From: CAYRFQ01 sp964423615
GTDB taxonomy: Bacteria; Planctomycetota; Planctomycetia; Gemmatales; Gemmataceae
Length of the DNA stretch: 63,739 bases
Direction of reading: 5' to 3'
Assembly (NCBI GenBank): GCA_964423615.1
Contig: CAYRFQ010000039.1
Location: forward strand, 1 to 63,739
Positions 37,018 through 46,494 of the stretch are shown piece after piece. Below the pieces are notes generated by a model. It had not been told where the DNA came from, ran no database searches, and saw only the letters and a list, made by a program, of their open reading frames with translations. Each line of letters begins with the position of its first letter. The stretch's first letter is position 1. The position numbers and the translations under genes are program-made.

Positions 37018-40000
37018 TCATTCTTGAGGCAAGCGATATTCACGGATTTGGAGTTCGTAGGCCCCTGTGTCGTTTCCCAAACTCGTCGCCGAAATACTGT
37101 ACTGACCCGTTTCGAGGGGCGTGAAATCGATCCGCGATTTGTTCGGATTGTCCGGATTAGCATCGTCATTTCTGACGATTTCTCTGCCATTAGCATTCTT
37201 CAGGATCAAGACAGTATCGTAGGTCTCGCTTTCCAGAACCAGCTTGTAAGTGTGACCCTTTCTCAGCGTTTGTTGATGGGTCTGGAAGAACTTGCCTTCG
37301 TAAATCGGACTCACCTGTGTCAACTCCCCAGCGTGGGTCGTCGCTGCTCCAAGGGACTTGAGTGGTCGCACTCGAAGTGCATACGACCCGGTTTTGTTAG
37401 GAAAAGCAGTCGTTGCGAGCAGCTTATAGGTTCCGTCTGCGGGAGGTCGGAAAACCAAACGGCTGGCGAGCACGTCTGGGGGCGACATGTCATCGTTGCC
37501 ACACAGAATTCCGAATGACATCGTCTCGACGCGAAGGAACGGATCGAAATCCGAACTCGTCAACTCCAACAAATACGCTCGGTCTTTTCGAAGTCGGACG
37601 ACATGCACTCCCCTGTAATAAGCCTTCGAGGAACGAGGGTGCACGGGAGCTTTCTGGGTAATAGCTCCGCGGAACGTTTGCCCTGCGTCAGTTACAGTTG
37701 TTGGTGCGGTGGCCTCTTGAAGATAGACTTCCAAATACTTTTTGAGGAGTTGGCGATTAGCATGAAGACGCTCCGTTTTGGACTCGTTCGGGAACACCTT
37801 CGCGCACCGATCTAGAAATCGGAGAGCCCTCGCATACTCACAGTGGTCAGCGTAGGCTTTTGCAACTACGAGAGCCATTTCCACAGCCACTTGGCCTGAC
37901 TCCCTTTCGAATTCGTCCACGATTTTCTCGGCAACCTTCAATCGTTCCAGGGCCCCGTCGATTTGCTCGGCTTGAAAAAGTGTGTGAGCCCATCCGAGCT
38001 GAAGATCGAGATCATTCGGAGCCAGAGTCGTCAACTTGTCAAAATAGTATGCGCCTCGGGAAGAATTATTGTTGCGATAGTGCAATTCTCCAAGATTTCG
38101 AAGGACCTCCTCGTCTCTGGGGTTAAGACGTTCGGCAATTTCTAAATGTTTCTGGGCTTGATGGTCGTCCTTTCGTCGAATGTAGATCCGGGCCAAGTTG
38201 AAATGAGGCATCATAAAATCAGGTCGAAGACGGATCGCCGTTTTGTAATGATCCATGGCGCGGTCGAATCGACCTTGATCGCCCAACAAGAGTCCCAGAT
38301 TGTTGTGCGTGGCAGCATTATTGGGACGTAAAGCCAGCGCAACCTGGTAGAAACCGATGGCCTCCTCTGGGTGACTCTCCCGCAGAAACAACCCAAGGAA
38401 GAAGTTCAGCCAGAATTCTTCTCGATCCCGAGCCTGCGCAGAACGCAACAATGACACAACACCTGGAATAGCCGTTTTATCGGTCACCGGCGTGTCAAGA
38501 CTCGCGAGGACAAGGACCAGTTGGGGAGAGATCTTCCGCTTGGACTGAATTAAACTTTTTACTAGCTTGGCCCTTGCGTCGCGATCGTCCCATGCAAGTG
38601 GGTCGCGAACCTGTAAACCAACTTCGGACCCTGGAACTAACGCCCGACCGAGTGCCAACAGGCGATCGCGGAACTGTTCATGTAGTTCACTTTTTCTTGC
38701 CACTTTGGCCGCGCCGGGTTCCCCCAATTCTCTCTTTTTTCTCTGGGCGCGCCAGCTCAGATGATGAGCTACCAAGGCCCAATCGTCGATAGCATCGGTG
38801 ATCTGGTTTCGGATGGGCCAGTCCTCGATGTACCTGATGAGTTCGCGTTCGGATTGTTTGTCGAACGACAAACCGAGGTTTTGAAACGTTTGCTGATACT
38901 GTTTGTTAGCTATTTCGTACTCGAATCCTCCACGGCCCCACGCACTACGGTTCTCCTTGATCCGAGCGAGTTCCTCGATTGCCGCCAGTTGACGTTGGAA
39001 GTCCTCAGCTTTGTCCTTGAGTTCGGTCGGAGCCGAGGTCTCTAATCGACCCGCCACCCGTTCTAGCAACGCACCCGCTTCGTTCCTCTTGTCGGCTTTG
39101 AGCATTTGCTCGACATCATCCAAATACCCACGAACTTGTTCTCTTCGGACGGCCTCGCTGACGGTGTACCGCCAACCAAACCAACCAGCCACAGCCGTGG
39201 AGACCACAATGAGACAAACTAAAACGGTCGCATACTTTCGTCGTTCCCGGGCGATACGTTCTTGCTCGAGGCGACGTTGAACACTCGCCTGGTAGTCCGT
39301 CATGGCCTTGGCGACAGCGCCAGCATTGGCAGGACGTCGTTGCTTATCCGGACACAAACAACTTTTGGCAAGGTGAATAAGCATCGAGTCGATATTGCTC
39401 CCGTCGAGCCGTTTGTTAGCCTCCGAGAGATCAGCTCGAGTTGCCTGGACCAACGCCGACCACTCGCCCGAACCCGTGTAGGGAGGCGATCCTGTCAGAA
39501 TGTGACACAGTACGGCACCCAAAGCAAAGACGTCGGAACGCTCGTCGACTTCTCGATGCTGGCCCTTAGCTTGCTCAGGTGGCATATACGTCGGGGTTCC
39601 CATGACGATACCCTTGCGCGTCAATTCCGCCTTCGAGCCATCCTTGACGACCTCTTCCGGCCCGTCAGGTGAAGCTTGGGTGGAGCCTCGATCGAGGGGA
39701 AAGTGGATGGTGGCGTCTGGGTCATCGGCTTGTTGGGAGGACACCTTTTGTTTGGTCAGTCTGGTCTCTGCATGGTCATTGCTAAAACTGAGTTGACCTT
39801 CGGCTCCCGAGGGCTCCGTTTCATCTTGTCTGGTCGGTTTGCCAAGCTCCTCGGCATCCAGCACCTTTGCTAAACCCCAGTCCATGACCTGCACTTCGCC
39901 AAACGCACCAACCATGATGTTCTGGGGTTTGATGTCACGATGAATGACCCGCCGGTCGTGAGCGTATCCGACAGCCTGGCATACTTGTTCAAATATAGTC

Positions 40001-40554
40001 AAAAATTTCGCCAGTTCGTAAGTTGGCTGCGGACGCTGACGAAGCAGCGACAACAGGGTCTGACCACGAACGAGCTTCATTGTGAAGTACGGTCGGCCGT
40101 CACGAAACTTTCCCAATTCGTAGATTGGGACAATCCCAGGATGTTGGAGTTGGCCAGCAATTTTCGCTTCTCGCCAGAAACGTCGCTGCATTGCACTGTC
40201 GTCGTGGTGTTTCCCAAGCAGCACCTTGACGGCAATTTCGCGTTCCAGTGTCTTATCCCTTCCTTGCAGCACAACACCCATTCCCCCGCGAGCCAATTCT
40301 CGAACAACATCCAAATCCTCGGGTAACTCTTCGAAAGGCGGGAGTTGACCGGGCTGCTCGGTTGGCCCACAGGAAACCGGAGGAGCTAGTTGGTCGGCCA
40401 GTGGGAGCACGGATGTGCCGTTGCCATTGGTAGGAGGCAAATCAAGAGCGTCATCCTCTCCTGGAGTCGGCCAGGGCAGACCAGCAGAACCGCCGAAGGC
40501 CGCTTCGAGAGCTTCTTGCTCCAGTTTGGAATCGTCGGCACTTCCATCCGACAT
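37018..40554 (-). CDS. Membrane Ser/Thr protein kinase with TPRs and PPC-like domains
   Basis: About 1178 residues. Disordered start, then a Hanks-type kinase: glycine loop LARGGMGVVLQG, lysine in IAVKVLLG, VIHRDIKPQNIMV, DWG in place of DFG (VMDWGLAKVLD), an acidic insert of about 90 residues in the activation region, and TYMPPEQAKG. One membrane segment follows (YATVLVCLIVVSTAVAGWFGW). The outside part has TPR-like repeats (GFYQVALALRPNNAATHNNLGLLLGDQGRFDRAMDHYKTAIRLRPD) and two C-terminal beta domains like bacterial pre-peptidase domains (FRPPADGTYKLLATTAF; FTPLETGQYSISATSL). The frame is open for 93 more codons; AAAGGGGG precedes the ATG at 40554. The ECF sigma gene lies directly upstream. 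Confidence 0.9.
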   Translation of the reverse strand: MSDGSADDSKLEQEALEAAFGGSAGLPWPTPGEDDALDLPPTNGNGTSVLPLADQLAPPVSCGPTEQPGQLPPFEELPEDLDVVRELARGGMGVVLQGRDKTLEREIAVKVLLGKHHDDSAMQRRFWREAKIAGQLQHPGIVPIYELGKFRDGRPYFTMKLVRGQTLLSLLRQRPQPTYELAKFLTIFEQVCQAVGYAHDRRVIHRDIKPQNIMVGAFGEVQVMDWGLAKVLDAEELGKPTRQDETEPSGAEGQLSFSNDHAETRLTKQKVSSQQADDPDATIHFPLDRGSTQASPDGPEEVVKDGSKAELTRKGIVMGTPTYMPPEQAKGQHREVDERSDVFALGAVLCHILTGSPPYTGSGEWSALVQATRADLSEANKRLDGSNIDSMLIHLAKSCLCPDKQRRPANAGAVAKAMTDYQASVQRRLEQERIARERRKYATVLVCLIVVSTAVAGWFGWRYTVSEAVRREQVRGYLDDVEQMLKADKRNEAGALLERVAGRLETSAPTELKDKAEDFQRQLAAIEELARIKENRSAWGRGGFEYEIANKQYQQTFQNLGLSFDKQSERELIRYIEDWPIRNQITDAIDDWALVAHHLSWRAQRKKRELGEPGAAKVARKSELHEQFRDRLLALGRALVPGSEVGLQVRDPLAWDDRDARAKLVKSLIQSKRKISPQLVLVLASLDTPVTDKTAIPGVVSLLRSAQARDREEFWLNFFLGLFLRESHPEEAIGFYQVALALRPNNAATHNNLGLLLGDQGRFDRAMDHYKTAIRLRPDFMMPHFNLARIYIRRKDDHQAQKHLEIAERLNPRDEEVLRNLGELHYRNNNSSRGAYYFDKLTTLAPNDLDLQLGWAHTLFQAEQIDGALERLKVAEKIVDEFERESGQVAVEMALVVAKAYADHCEYARALRFLDRCAKVFPNESKTERLHANRQLLKKYLEVYLQEATAPTTVTDAGQTFRGAITQKAPVHPRSSKAYYRGVHVVRLRKDRAYLLELTSSDFDPFLRVETMSFGILCGNDDMSPPDVLASRLVFRPPADGTYKLLATTAFPNKTGSYALRVRPLKSLGAATTHAGELTQVSPIYEGKFFQTHQQTLRKGHTYKLVLESETYDTVLILKNANGREIVRNDDANPDNPNKSRIDFTPLETGQYSISATSLGNDTGAYELQIREYRLPQE

Positions 40555-40857
40555 GTGTGGCCCCCTTTCCGGATTCGGAGAATGCGGGAGGCTGTCGGAA
40601 TGTGGAGTTTTGCCGTGGTCGGTCGGGAATGATGGCTCAGTCACGGATTGGGCTCCGAAGATTTGGGAAAAAGTGAGAGACCCAGCAGACATGGGAGTAT
40701 TACGAACTGCATTTCTAAGGTAGCAAGAACACTCCGTGAGTCCTCCTCTTGACTCGCCTCGTTTATTGTGGGAGGCGTACTGTGAAAGCCGACAGTTCGC
40801 TCTCAATGATAAAACTCTGAACAGAGTTTGCAAAGGGTGGAGACGTCAACTGACTAT
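40555..40857. other. Spacer between sigma factor and kinase genes
   Basis: About 300 bases. The kinase frame remains open through most of it, so a longer kinase N-terminus cannot be excluded (ATG at 40692 lacks a ribosome site). No other feature is seen. Confidence 0.4.
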
Positions 40858-41592
40858 TTACTCTTCCTTGAGCAGCAGAAGTAGTTCACGGCATTCCTGC
40901 TCGATGTGTTGAGTATTTCCCGGGTTGTGAAAAGCTACGACCGATTCCAGGGCCTTGCGAAATTCGTTCCGTGCCGTCGCATATTGATGATGGAGCCAGT
41001 CGGCTTTCACGCCCCACACCTCTGCGATTTCTCGAATGGGTTTACCCTGGCTCACTCGGAGACGCAAAAGTTCGACTCGTCGAAGTGCCTCATCTCCTTT
41101 GGATTTGGCCATTTGGTGTTGCCGTACAACGGCTTCCTGAACAAGCACTTTGGCCCACTCTCGGTCAAAAAGGGCCGATACGGCTGTCGCACAGTCCTCG
41201 ACTTGATCGAGAACGTTGTCATCATGGAGTGGTCTTTTCGCTGCCTCTTGTCGCTCGAACTTACGGGCGATGTTAATGACCACGCCACGCAAGAAAGGCC
41301 GGAAGGCCCTGGAGCTATCTGCTCCGGTAACGGCCCCGCCTTCGCGCAGACATTGAAGAAAGACTTCTTGTTGAGCGTCGTCGAGGAATTGAACCAGAGG
41401 TCGCCCTCGCCATCTCGCCGCCAGGACGGATCGCACCATTCCCTCGTACTTCGCGTGAAACTCCGATCGTGCTGAGTCGCTGCCTTCGACAACGGCGTGA
41501 ATCAAAGTCCAACTCGTTGGATTGTCCATGGAATTCGTTCCAGTTAGTTGATCGTACGAAAAATCCGAATCCGTAAACGCGACAGTGGCCAC
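40858..41592 (-). CDS. ECF-type RNA polymerase sigma factor
   Basis: A 244-residue sigma-70 family protein with region 2 (FHAKYEGMVRSVLAARWRG, FLDDAQQEVFLQCLREGG, FRPFLRGVVINIARKFERQE) and region 4 (ALRRVELLRLRVSQGKPIREIAEVWGVKADWLHHQYATARNEFRKAL), with a helix-turn-helix near IREIAEVWGVKADWLHHQYA. It belongs to the planctomycete ECF groups that sit beside Ser/Thr kinases. The kinase gene just downstream may phosphorylate it or its anti-sigma partner. No anti-sigma gene with a zinc motif is adjacent. Start uncertain: ATG at 41529 (MDNPTSW) is an alternative that would remove 21 residues. Confidence 0.88.
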   Translation of the reverse strand: MATVAFTDSDFSYDQLTGTNSMDNPTSWTLIHAVVEGSDSARSEFHAKYEGMVRSVLAARWRGRPLVQFLDDAQQEVFLQCLREGGAVTGADSSRAFRPFLRGVVINIARKFERQEAAKRPLHDDNVLDQVEDCATAVSALFDREWAKVLVQEAVVRQHQMAKSKGDEALRRVELLRLRVSQGKPIREIAEVWGVKADWLHHQYATARNEFRKALESVVAFHNPGNTQHIEQECRELLLLLKEE

Positions 41593-42234
41593 TTCTCGCC
41601 CAACTAGTGATCTCCACGCCGAGATCCGCTGGCCGCGTTGCGAAACACATTAGCAACCGTGGCAGTTTTGCAGATGTTTATGATAACGTGACCGCAGCTT
41701 TTCCAAACAGTCTTTTGAAAACGCATTTGCTTGGAAGGGTCTGACGATCCGCAACGCCAAGAGAACAACGACGACTCTGTCAAAACTGACGCGAACACCA
41801 AGAGCATTCGCAGCACATTCTTGGTCAAACGATTGGCTCCACTGTGGAGAACTGTGCCGAAAAAGTAGCAGGCACACTCGGAACGAAAAAAAATGCTTGT
41901 CAGGTTTGCAGGTTTAGGTGGCTCGGTTGTGCCTACGACAAACAAAAAACCAGACAGCTAGACATTTCGCCTTCTGAGCCTGTCTGCTACTTGGATTCGT
42001 AAGCCCCTCAGTTCTCAGTAAGATGACGAATCGGCTGATAAAACGAACTACACGGCACAACGCGATAATATGGAAATGGGATTGATTCGCTATTGGTAAA
42101 CTTTGATGACCCTACCCTCGCGTTTTAGACAAGGAATTCACCAATGTCTAGGACCATGAAAACGGACGACTGCAGGACCAAAAACGCAAACATATGTAGG
42201 CCGACTCGCCAAACTTCTTGGAGCGCAAAACAAT
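41593..42234. other. Intergenic region between divergent sigma factor and arfB genes
   Basis: About 640 bases without a convincing gene. It holds one copy of the repeated GTAGCAGGCA motif (41861-41897) and, about 110 bases further, the weakly similar inverted GAGCCTGTCTGCTAC at 41975-41989. The two could be the ends of an old foldback element. Confidence 0.45.
41861..41897 (+). repeat. Dispersed repeat motif, copy A
   Basis: Contains GTAGCAGGCACACTCGGAAC (41865-41884) after AAAA and before an A-rich stretch. The copy at 53163-53200 agrees at 19 of 21 positions over the core and keeps the flanking A-rich pattern. Planctomycete genomes carry many short repeats of this look; this identification is from memory. 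Confidence 0.55.
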
Positions 42235-42654
42235 ATGATCTCTATCAATCACAACACACATATTCCCGAAGAGGAAGTTTCGTGGACATTCGTCCGGGCA
42301 AGTGGTCCTGGCGGACAAAACGTGAACAAGGTCGCGAGTAAGGCCCAGCTGAGGTGGGCGTTCGAAGCGAATAATACACTACGACCCGACGTGAAAAGTC
42401 GGCTTCGGCAACAGCAAAAGAACCGGCTCACAACTGAAGGTGACATGATCTTTGTGTCGCAGAAATACCGCGACCAGGAACGAAATCGAGAGGATTGTAT
42501 TGGGAAACTAAAAGACGCAATCCAAAGAGCGCTCCACGTTCCCAAAACTCGAAAGAAGACAAAGCCCACCAGGGCATCGCGGGAACGACGAATTACAGCC
42601 AAGAAGCAAAGGGGAGAGAAGAAGGCCGCACGAAAGCGACCTTCGTGGGATTGA
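42235..42654 (+). CDS. arfB: Peptidyl-tRNA hydrolase ArfB (ribosome rescue)
   Basis: A 139-residue protein that releases stalled peptides from ribosomes lacking a stop codon. It has the catalytic GGQ motif at 26-28 (ASGPGGQNVNKVASKAQLRW) and the family's basic C-terminal tail (KTRKKTKPTRASRERRITAKKQRGEKKAARKRPS), which enters the empty mRNA channel. The length fits ArfB, not the full release factors. Start ATG at 42235. It is convergent with the DUF5060 gene, with only nine bases between the stop codons. Confidence 0.95.
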   Translation: MISINHNTHIPEEEVSWTFVRASGPGGQNVNKVASKAQLRWAFEANNTLRPDVKSRLRQQQKNRLTTEGDMIFVSQKYRDQERNREDCIGKLKDAIQRALHVPKTRKKTKPTRASRERRITAKKQRGEKKAARKRPSWD

Positions 42655-42663
42655 CCTTCTGGG

Positions 42664-44457
42664 TTATCTTGTGGCCTTGACCAAAGCCACCCAATCCTGC
42701 GCTCGTTCTGTGGGGGGAAGACCAATCGATTGAAGCCCTGGCCCTGCCACCATCTTCACAGTCCCCGTTTGCAAGTTTCCGCCCTTCCTCGGGTTGTACC
42801 ACTGGACTCGAAAGTTCCCCTTCGGAAGTTTCAACTTCACTTCTCCACCGTTGGGCAAGTAGACCGCGTACACGTTTTGACCTGCAAAGCAGTAGTCATC
42901 TGTCCGACTCGTCAACCCATCAGCGTGATGCATCTCCGTGAATGGAAGGTACTTCTGAAAGAATTGCAACGCATAGCGGGTCTGGTCCCACAGATTCGCG
43001 CGAGATCGCCAATCCTCACAATTCAAATCGTTGTGGGCCCACTTATACCCAAAATACCACTCGCACCCTGCGCCTCCTCCCATCAAATTACCCCACAGGT
43101 GCTTCTTGCGAACAACATCGTGGGTAGGGTCGTCCTTGTCGGGTTTAACTCCCGTGTGAGCAGGTCCAATTTCATCAAGACACACGATCCATTTTCGCCC
43201 CGCTTTGGCGGAACGATCGATCCACCGGATGGTCTGGGTATGGGTATCGTTCGTTTGCAAGGAAGGACCTTCCAGGTGAGCAAAGCCGAGTAAAGGGTTG
43301 TAAACTTTATCATATTGTCCGGGAAAAGTGTGAACGACGATAGGACTGTCGTACGGATCGAGATCGCGAATGTAGCCGCAGAATTGCTTGCGTTGTGAAT
43401 CCGTATTGGTGTTTTCCTCGCCGAGGTTCCAGGTGATTGCCAGGTGATGTCCGAACCGAGCGATCAGTTCGCGGTAATAAAGTTTGCGGTGCTCACCCAA
43501 CCTGCCTTCATCCAACAGTTGGTCATTTTCTGTCTCTTGGGTGATGACGTGGAGCATGATGCCCATCTTGTCCATATGAGAGAAGACAATGTCCCATTGA
43601 TCGAGCTTGCTGCAATCGAACCGATCACGGACATTCGGGGCGACCCACGGCCAAACGTCACGACCATCCCCGGCGACATTCATGGTCAGGAAGTACACCG
43701 AGTTCATACCTTTACTTGAGAGGTAATTCAGGGCACCGATTATACCTTTCCCTCTGCCATTCTTCCAAGTCGGGTCACTCGGCTTCCAGTCTCTGACATG
43801 CGACGCATAGCGATGAATTCGGGCATTGCGTTTCTTAGCTCGTTTTCCACCCCCCTTGAGCGACCTGGTGTCATCAAAGTCAGCATACGCGAGGAAGTTT
43901 TCGGGACTGTCCGCACCACCTTTGAGGAAATACTCCTTCGATTCAGCGAACTGCAGGTGATGTTTCCCGACGTACTGCAACCTCCCCTTGGCTCGGTGGT
44001 CACGTCCTTTTTTGTCCGATGGTGCGACCTCGAATTGTCCCATGGCTCCGTCACATTTGGTTCGTTGACCTGCCTTGGTTTGTAAAGCCAGTGCTATGTC
44101 CTTACCTTTGCGGAAAGACACAACGTAGTTCCACTTCCCTGTAGCGTTGGGTGTGAAACGGATACGCCATTTGTTACCCTTGGTGGCGCCTGTCTCCGCG
44201 GCATTGCCATCGGCGGCAAAGTAGCCAGGGACAACGAACTTGCGGTTACCGTTGCTGAACGTCGCACTCAATCGATAGTCTCGAAATGGATTGACTCTAC
44301 CGTTTTCGCTCGCTTGAGGCCCCGTTATGGTCAAGGTAATCGAGTGCCACTTCTGGCGAACGCCGGAGAGCTTGACATCTGCGTGAGTATTTGGTGTCAA
44401 AAGGAGAGTTGACACCAAACAGCAGATCAGGAGGACACTTGTGGTTCTCACAGACAT
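42664..44457 (-). CDS. Exported DUF5060 glycoside-hydrolase-like protein
   Basis: A 597-residue protein with signal peptide (about 1-26). Residues about 30-130 are a DUF5060 beta domain (WHSITLTITGPQASENGRVNPFRDYRLSATF, FTPNATGKWNYVVSF). Residues about 170-510 form a TIM barrel of the DUF4038/apiosidase-like type: YFLKGGADSPENFLAY, GIIGALNYLSSKGMNSVYFLTMNVAGDG, WDIVFSHMDKMGIMLHVITQETEND, AITWNLGEENTN, and IVCLDEIGPAHTG, with Glu residues as likely acid/base and nucleophile. A C-terminal beta domain ends it. Start preceded by AAAGGA. Cotranscribed downstream of the sulfatase gene (27-base gap), suggesting joint action on sulfated glycans. Confidence 0.85.
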   Translation of the reverse strand: MSVRTTSVLLICCLVSTLLLTPNTHADVKLSGVRQKWHSITLTITGPQASENGRVNPFRDYRLSATFSNGNRKFVVPGYFAADGNAAETGATKGNKWRIRFTPNATGKWNYVVSFRKGKDIALALQTKAGQRTKCDGAMGQFEVAPSDKKGRDHRAKGRLQYVGKHHLQFAESKEYFLKGGADSPENFLAYADFDDTRSLKGGGKRAKKRNARIHRYASHVRDWKPSDPTWKNGRGKGIIGALNYLSSKGMNSVYFLTMNVAGDGRDVWPWVAPNVRDRFDCSKLDQWDIVFSHMDKMGIMLHVITQETENDQLLDEGRLGEHRKLYYRELIARFGHHLAITWNLGEENTNTDSQRKQFCGYIRDLDPYDSPIVVHTFPGQYDKVYNPLLGFAHLEGPSLQTNDTHTQTIRWIDRSAKAGRKWIVCLDEIGPAHTGVKPDKDDPTHDVVRKKHLWGNLMGGGAGCEWYFGYKWAHNDLNCEDWRSRANLWDQTRYALQFFQKYLPFTEMHHADGLTSRTDDYCFAGQNVYAVYLPNGGEVKLKLPKGNFRVQWYNPRKGGNLQTGTVKMVAGPGLQSIGLPPTERAQDWVALVKATR

Positions 44458-44484
44458 GATCTCATTCCTTTCTTGTAGTGGGTG

Positions 44485-45873
44485 TTACTTACGGTTGCGT
44501 TTCTTCAGATATCGTTGCCATTGAGGAGCTGCGTAGGGACAAAGCGCGAGTCCTTTAGGAGCAGGCAACCCTGTGAGGATCTTGGCGAATCGGGCTTTTG
44601 CTGCAAGAACTTCGGGAGATTGGGAGTTGGTCACATCCTTGTAGACTGTCGCAGCATCCATCTTCGGAGTCCGCCGGTCCCCGCAATCGAAGAAACGACC
44701 ATCTCCCTCCAGCAACCACCGCTTATCCCTGAGAACCCTTCGCTCATGGATGTAACTGAATACCCACTCCCTACGAGGCCCTTTTAGGCCCTTGAGCTGT
44801 GACACCAGACTGACACCATCGAACTTGCGGTCTTGAGGGAGGTTGGCTCCTGCAAAGTCGGCAAGGGTCGGAAGGATGTCTGTGAGGTCGGCTAACTCAT
44901 CGGTGACCACACCCTTTTCGACTGTCCCTGGGCAACTGACGATCAATGGAACCCGCACCCCCATTTCGATGGGGAGAGCCTTTCCGGCCCCTTGCGTCCC
45001 GTTGTCTCCAGTGAAGATCACCACGGTGTTCTCGTCGAGCTGGAGCTTCTTGAGCGTCGTGACGATACGCCCCACAACTCGGTCCATCGATTCAACGTTG
45101 TACATGAGACCACGAGGTGTCTTTTCGCCGACTTTGGTGGGATGAGGTGCTGGTTCCCATGGAGTATGGGTCAACACCATTGGGTAGTAAACCAGGAAAG
45201 GCCTACTCTTGTGTCGACGGATGAAGTCGATGGCGAAATCGGCGAACAAGTCTGGTCCATAGTCGGTACCCTTGGTGGGGAGGTACTTTCCGTTCTCCAT
45301 GATCGACGGGTGCCAGAAACGAGCTGTTCTTCCACCTTTTTGACCTTCCCAACCCCCGGTATGTTCGACCCCTTTGGGAAGATTGTGTTTGTAGGCCCAA
45401 ATGCGGTACTCGTCGAACCCACAATCATTGACGAGTGTAGGAATCTCTCCCGTCAACTGCCACTTGCCCACCAAACATGTTGCATATCCTTGTGTTTTCA
45501 GGATGTCGGCGAACGTCACCTCCGCCGTCCCGAGATCGTACTTGGAGTTCCGATACGTGGGACTGCCTGGACGACCAGTAAAGTTGTACCAGCCGGTTCG
45601 GAATCCGTACCGTCCTGTCATGATCATGATGCGAGACGGAGAACAAATCGGAGTCGAATAACAGGTCCTGTATCGAACTCCATTTCTGGCGAGTTCGTCC
45701 AAATAAGGTGTTTTGTGTTTTCGATTCCCGTAGCACCCGAGGTCGCTTGCGCCGAGGTCGTCGGCCATGAAGACTACGAAATTCAATTTCGGTGTTTTTT
45801 GATTTCCGAGAACAGAGGGTAAAATTGTTTGGAACGCCAAGAATACACCAAGTACAAAGATGGTTGGACGCAT
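44485..45873 (-). CDS. Exported sulfatase (formylglycine type I)
   Basis: A 462-residue arylsulfatase-family enzyme with signal peptide (about 1-24). Metal residues DD at 38-39 (FMADDLGASDLGCYG); the activation motif C77-SPSR (ICSPSRIMIMTGRYG), whose Cys is turned into formylglycine by a sulfatase-modifying enzyme not in this window; and FTGDNGTQGAGK in the metal site. GVRVPLIVSCPG follows. The S1 family removes sulfate esters; which sulfated glycan is not readable. AGGAG lies about 8 bases before the ATG. It leads a two-gene operon with the DUF5060 gene. A perfect 20-base palindrome lies 92 bases upstream. Confidence 0.95.
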   Translation of the reverse strand: MRPTIFVLGVFLAFQTILPSVLGNQKTPKLNFVVFMADDLGASDLGCYGNRKHKTPYLDELARNGVRYRTCYSTPICSPSRIMIMTGRYGFRTGWYNFTGRPGSPTYRNSKYDLGTAEVTFADILKTQGYATCLVGKWQLTGEIPTLVNDCGFDEYRIWAYKHNLPKGVEHTGGWEGQKGGRTARFWHPSIMENGKYLPTKGTDYGPDLFADFAIDFIRRHKSRPFLVYYPMVLTHTPWEPAPHPTKVGEKTPRGLMYNVESMDRVVGRIVTTLKKLQLDENTVVIFTGDNGTQGAGKALPIEMGVRVPLIVSCPGTVEKGVVTDELADLTDILPTLADFAGANLPQDRKFDGVSLVSQLKGLKGPRREWVFSYIHERRVLRDKRWLLEGDGRFFDCGDRRTPKMDAATVYKDVTNSQSPEVLAAKARFAKILTGLPAPKGLALCPYAAPQWQRYLKKRNRK

Positions 45874-46494
45874 CGACTCTCCTAGGTTTTATGATAATGC
45901 CAATCTCAATAGGGGACCCGATCTTATCACGTCGCTACCCTGTCAGAGTAGATATTTTTCGATCTCAGAAGTTAAAACTTCTGAAGGTCATGAGGGTGAA
46001 GAGAGAAAGAAAGCCGCTGCCTGACATGCAGTGTCGTTCCTCAACCGGCAGCCAAACGAACACCAAACAGAAACCATACTTGTGTTTGGTGTCGATGGAC
46101 CGAACAAGTAGCAATTGGTTGCATGTGCTTTCCAACGTCGTCGGGTAGTGGCTGGAACTACACGAACACGATCTCTTCAAGACCGTCTGATTGCTTTTTG
46201 GGAAAAGGCAAGTTTACCTGACGCCTGTCCTCTACATTCCCGGATGTGACTCAACTGGACCTTTGTGCATCCAGCAGCAGCGTTTGGTGTAGTAAAAATC
46301 GCGAAGTATCAACTCTAAGAGGTAGTACTACAAACGAGTTTTCGAGGTAGGAGTTGGAGAGCATGATCGGAGTGGGAGGGAGCAATCAAAGTGGCACAGA
46401 AAGAAGATAATATCCTGAAACAGAACCGCAAAGGACTATCACTCAAGTCTAGATTCGAGGTAACGAATGACCAAAAACTTGAGTGAAGACCTAA
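45874..46494. other. Spacer upstream of the sulfatase operon
   Basis: No gene seen. It contains the 20-base palindrome at 45965-45984 (own entry), a second hairpin (ACACCAAACA at 46060-46069 with TGTTTGGTGT at 46083-46092) and borders the foldback element at 46495. The operon promoter should lie here. Confidence 0.5.
45965..45984. promoter_or_regulatory. Perfect 20-base palindrome, candidate operator
   Basis: TCAGAAGTT-AA-AACTTCTGA is fully symmetric and lies 92 bases upstream of the sulfatase start. The size and the two 9-base arms suit a dimeric regulator. Binding protein unknown; function inferred only from symmetry and place. Confidence 0.5.

Noticed and set aside
45792..46148. A 118-codon plus-strand frame overlapping the sulfatase start
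   Set aside because: It is antisense to the sulfatase gene start and has no recognisable domain.
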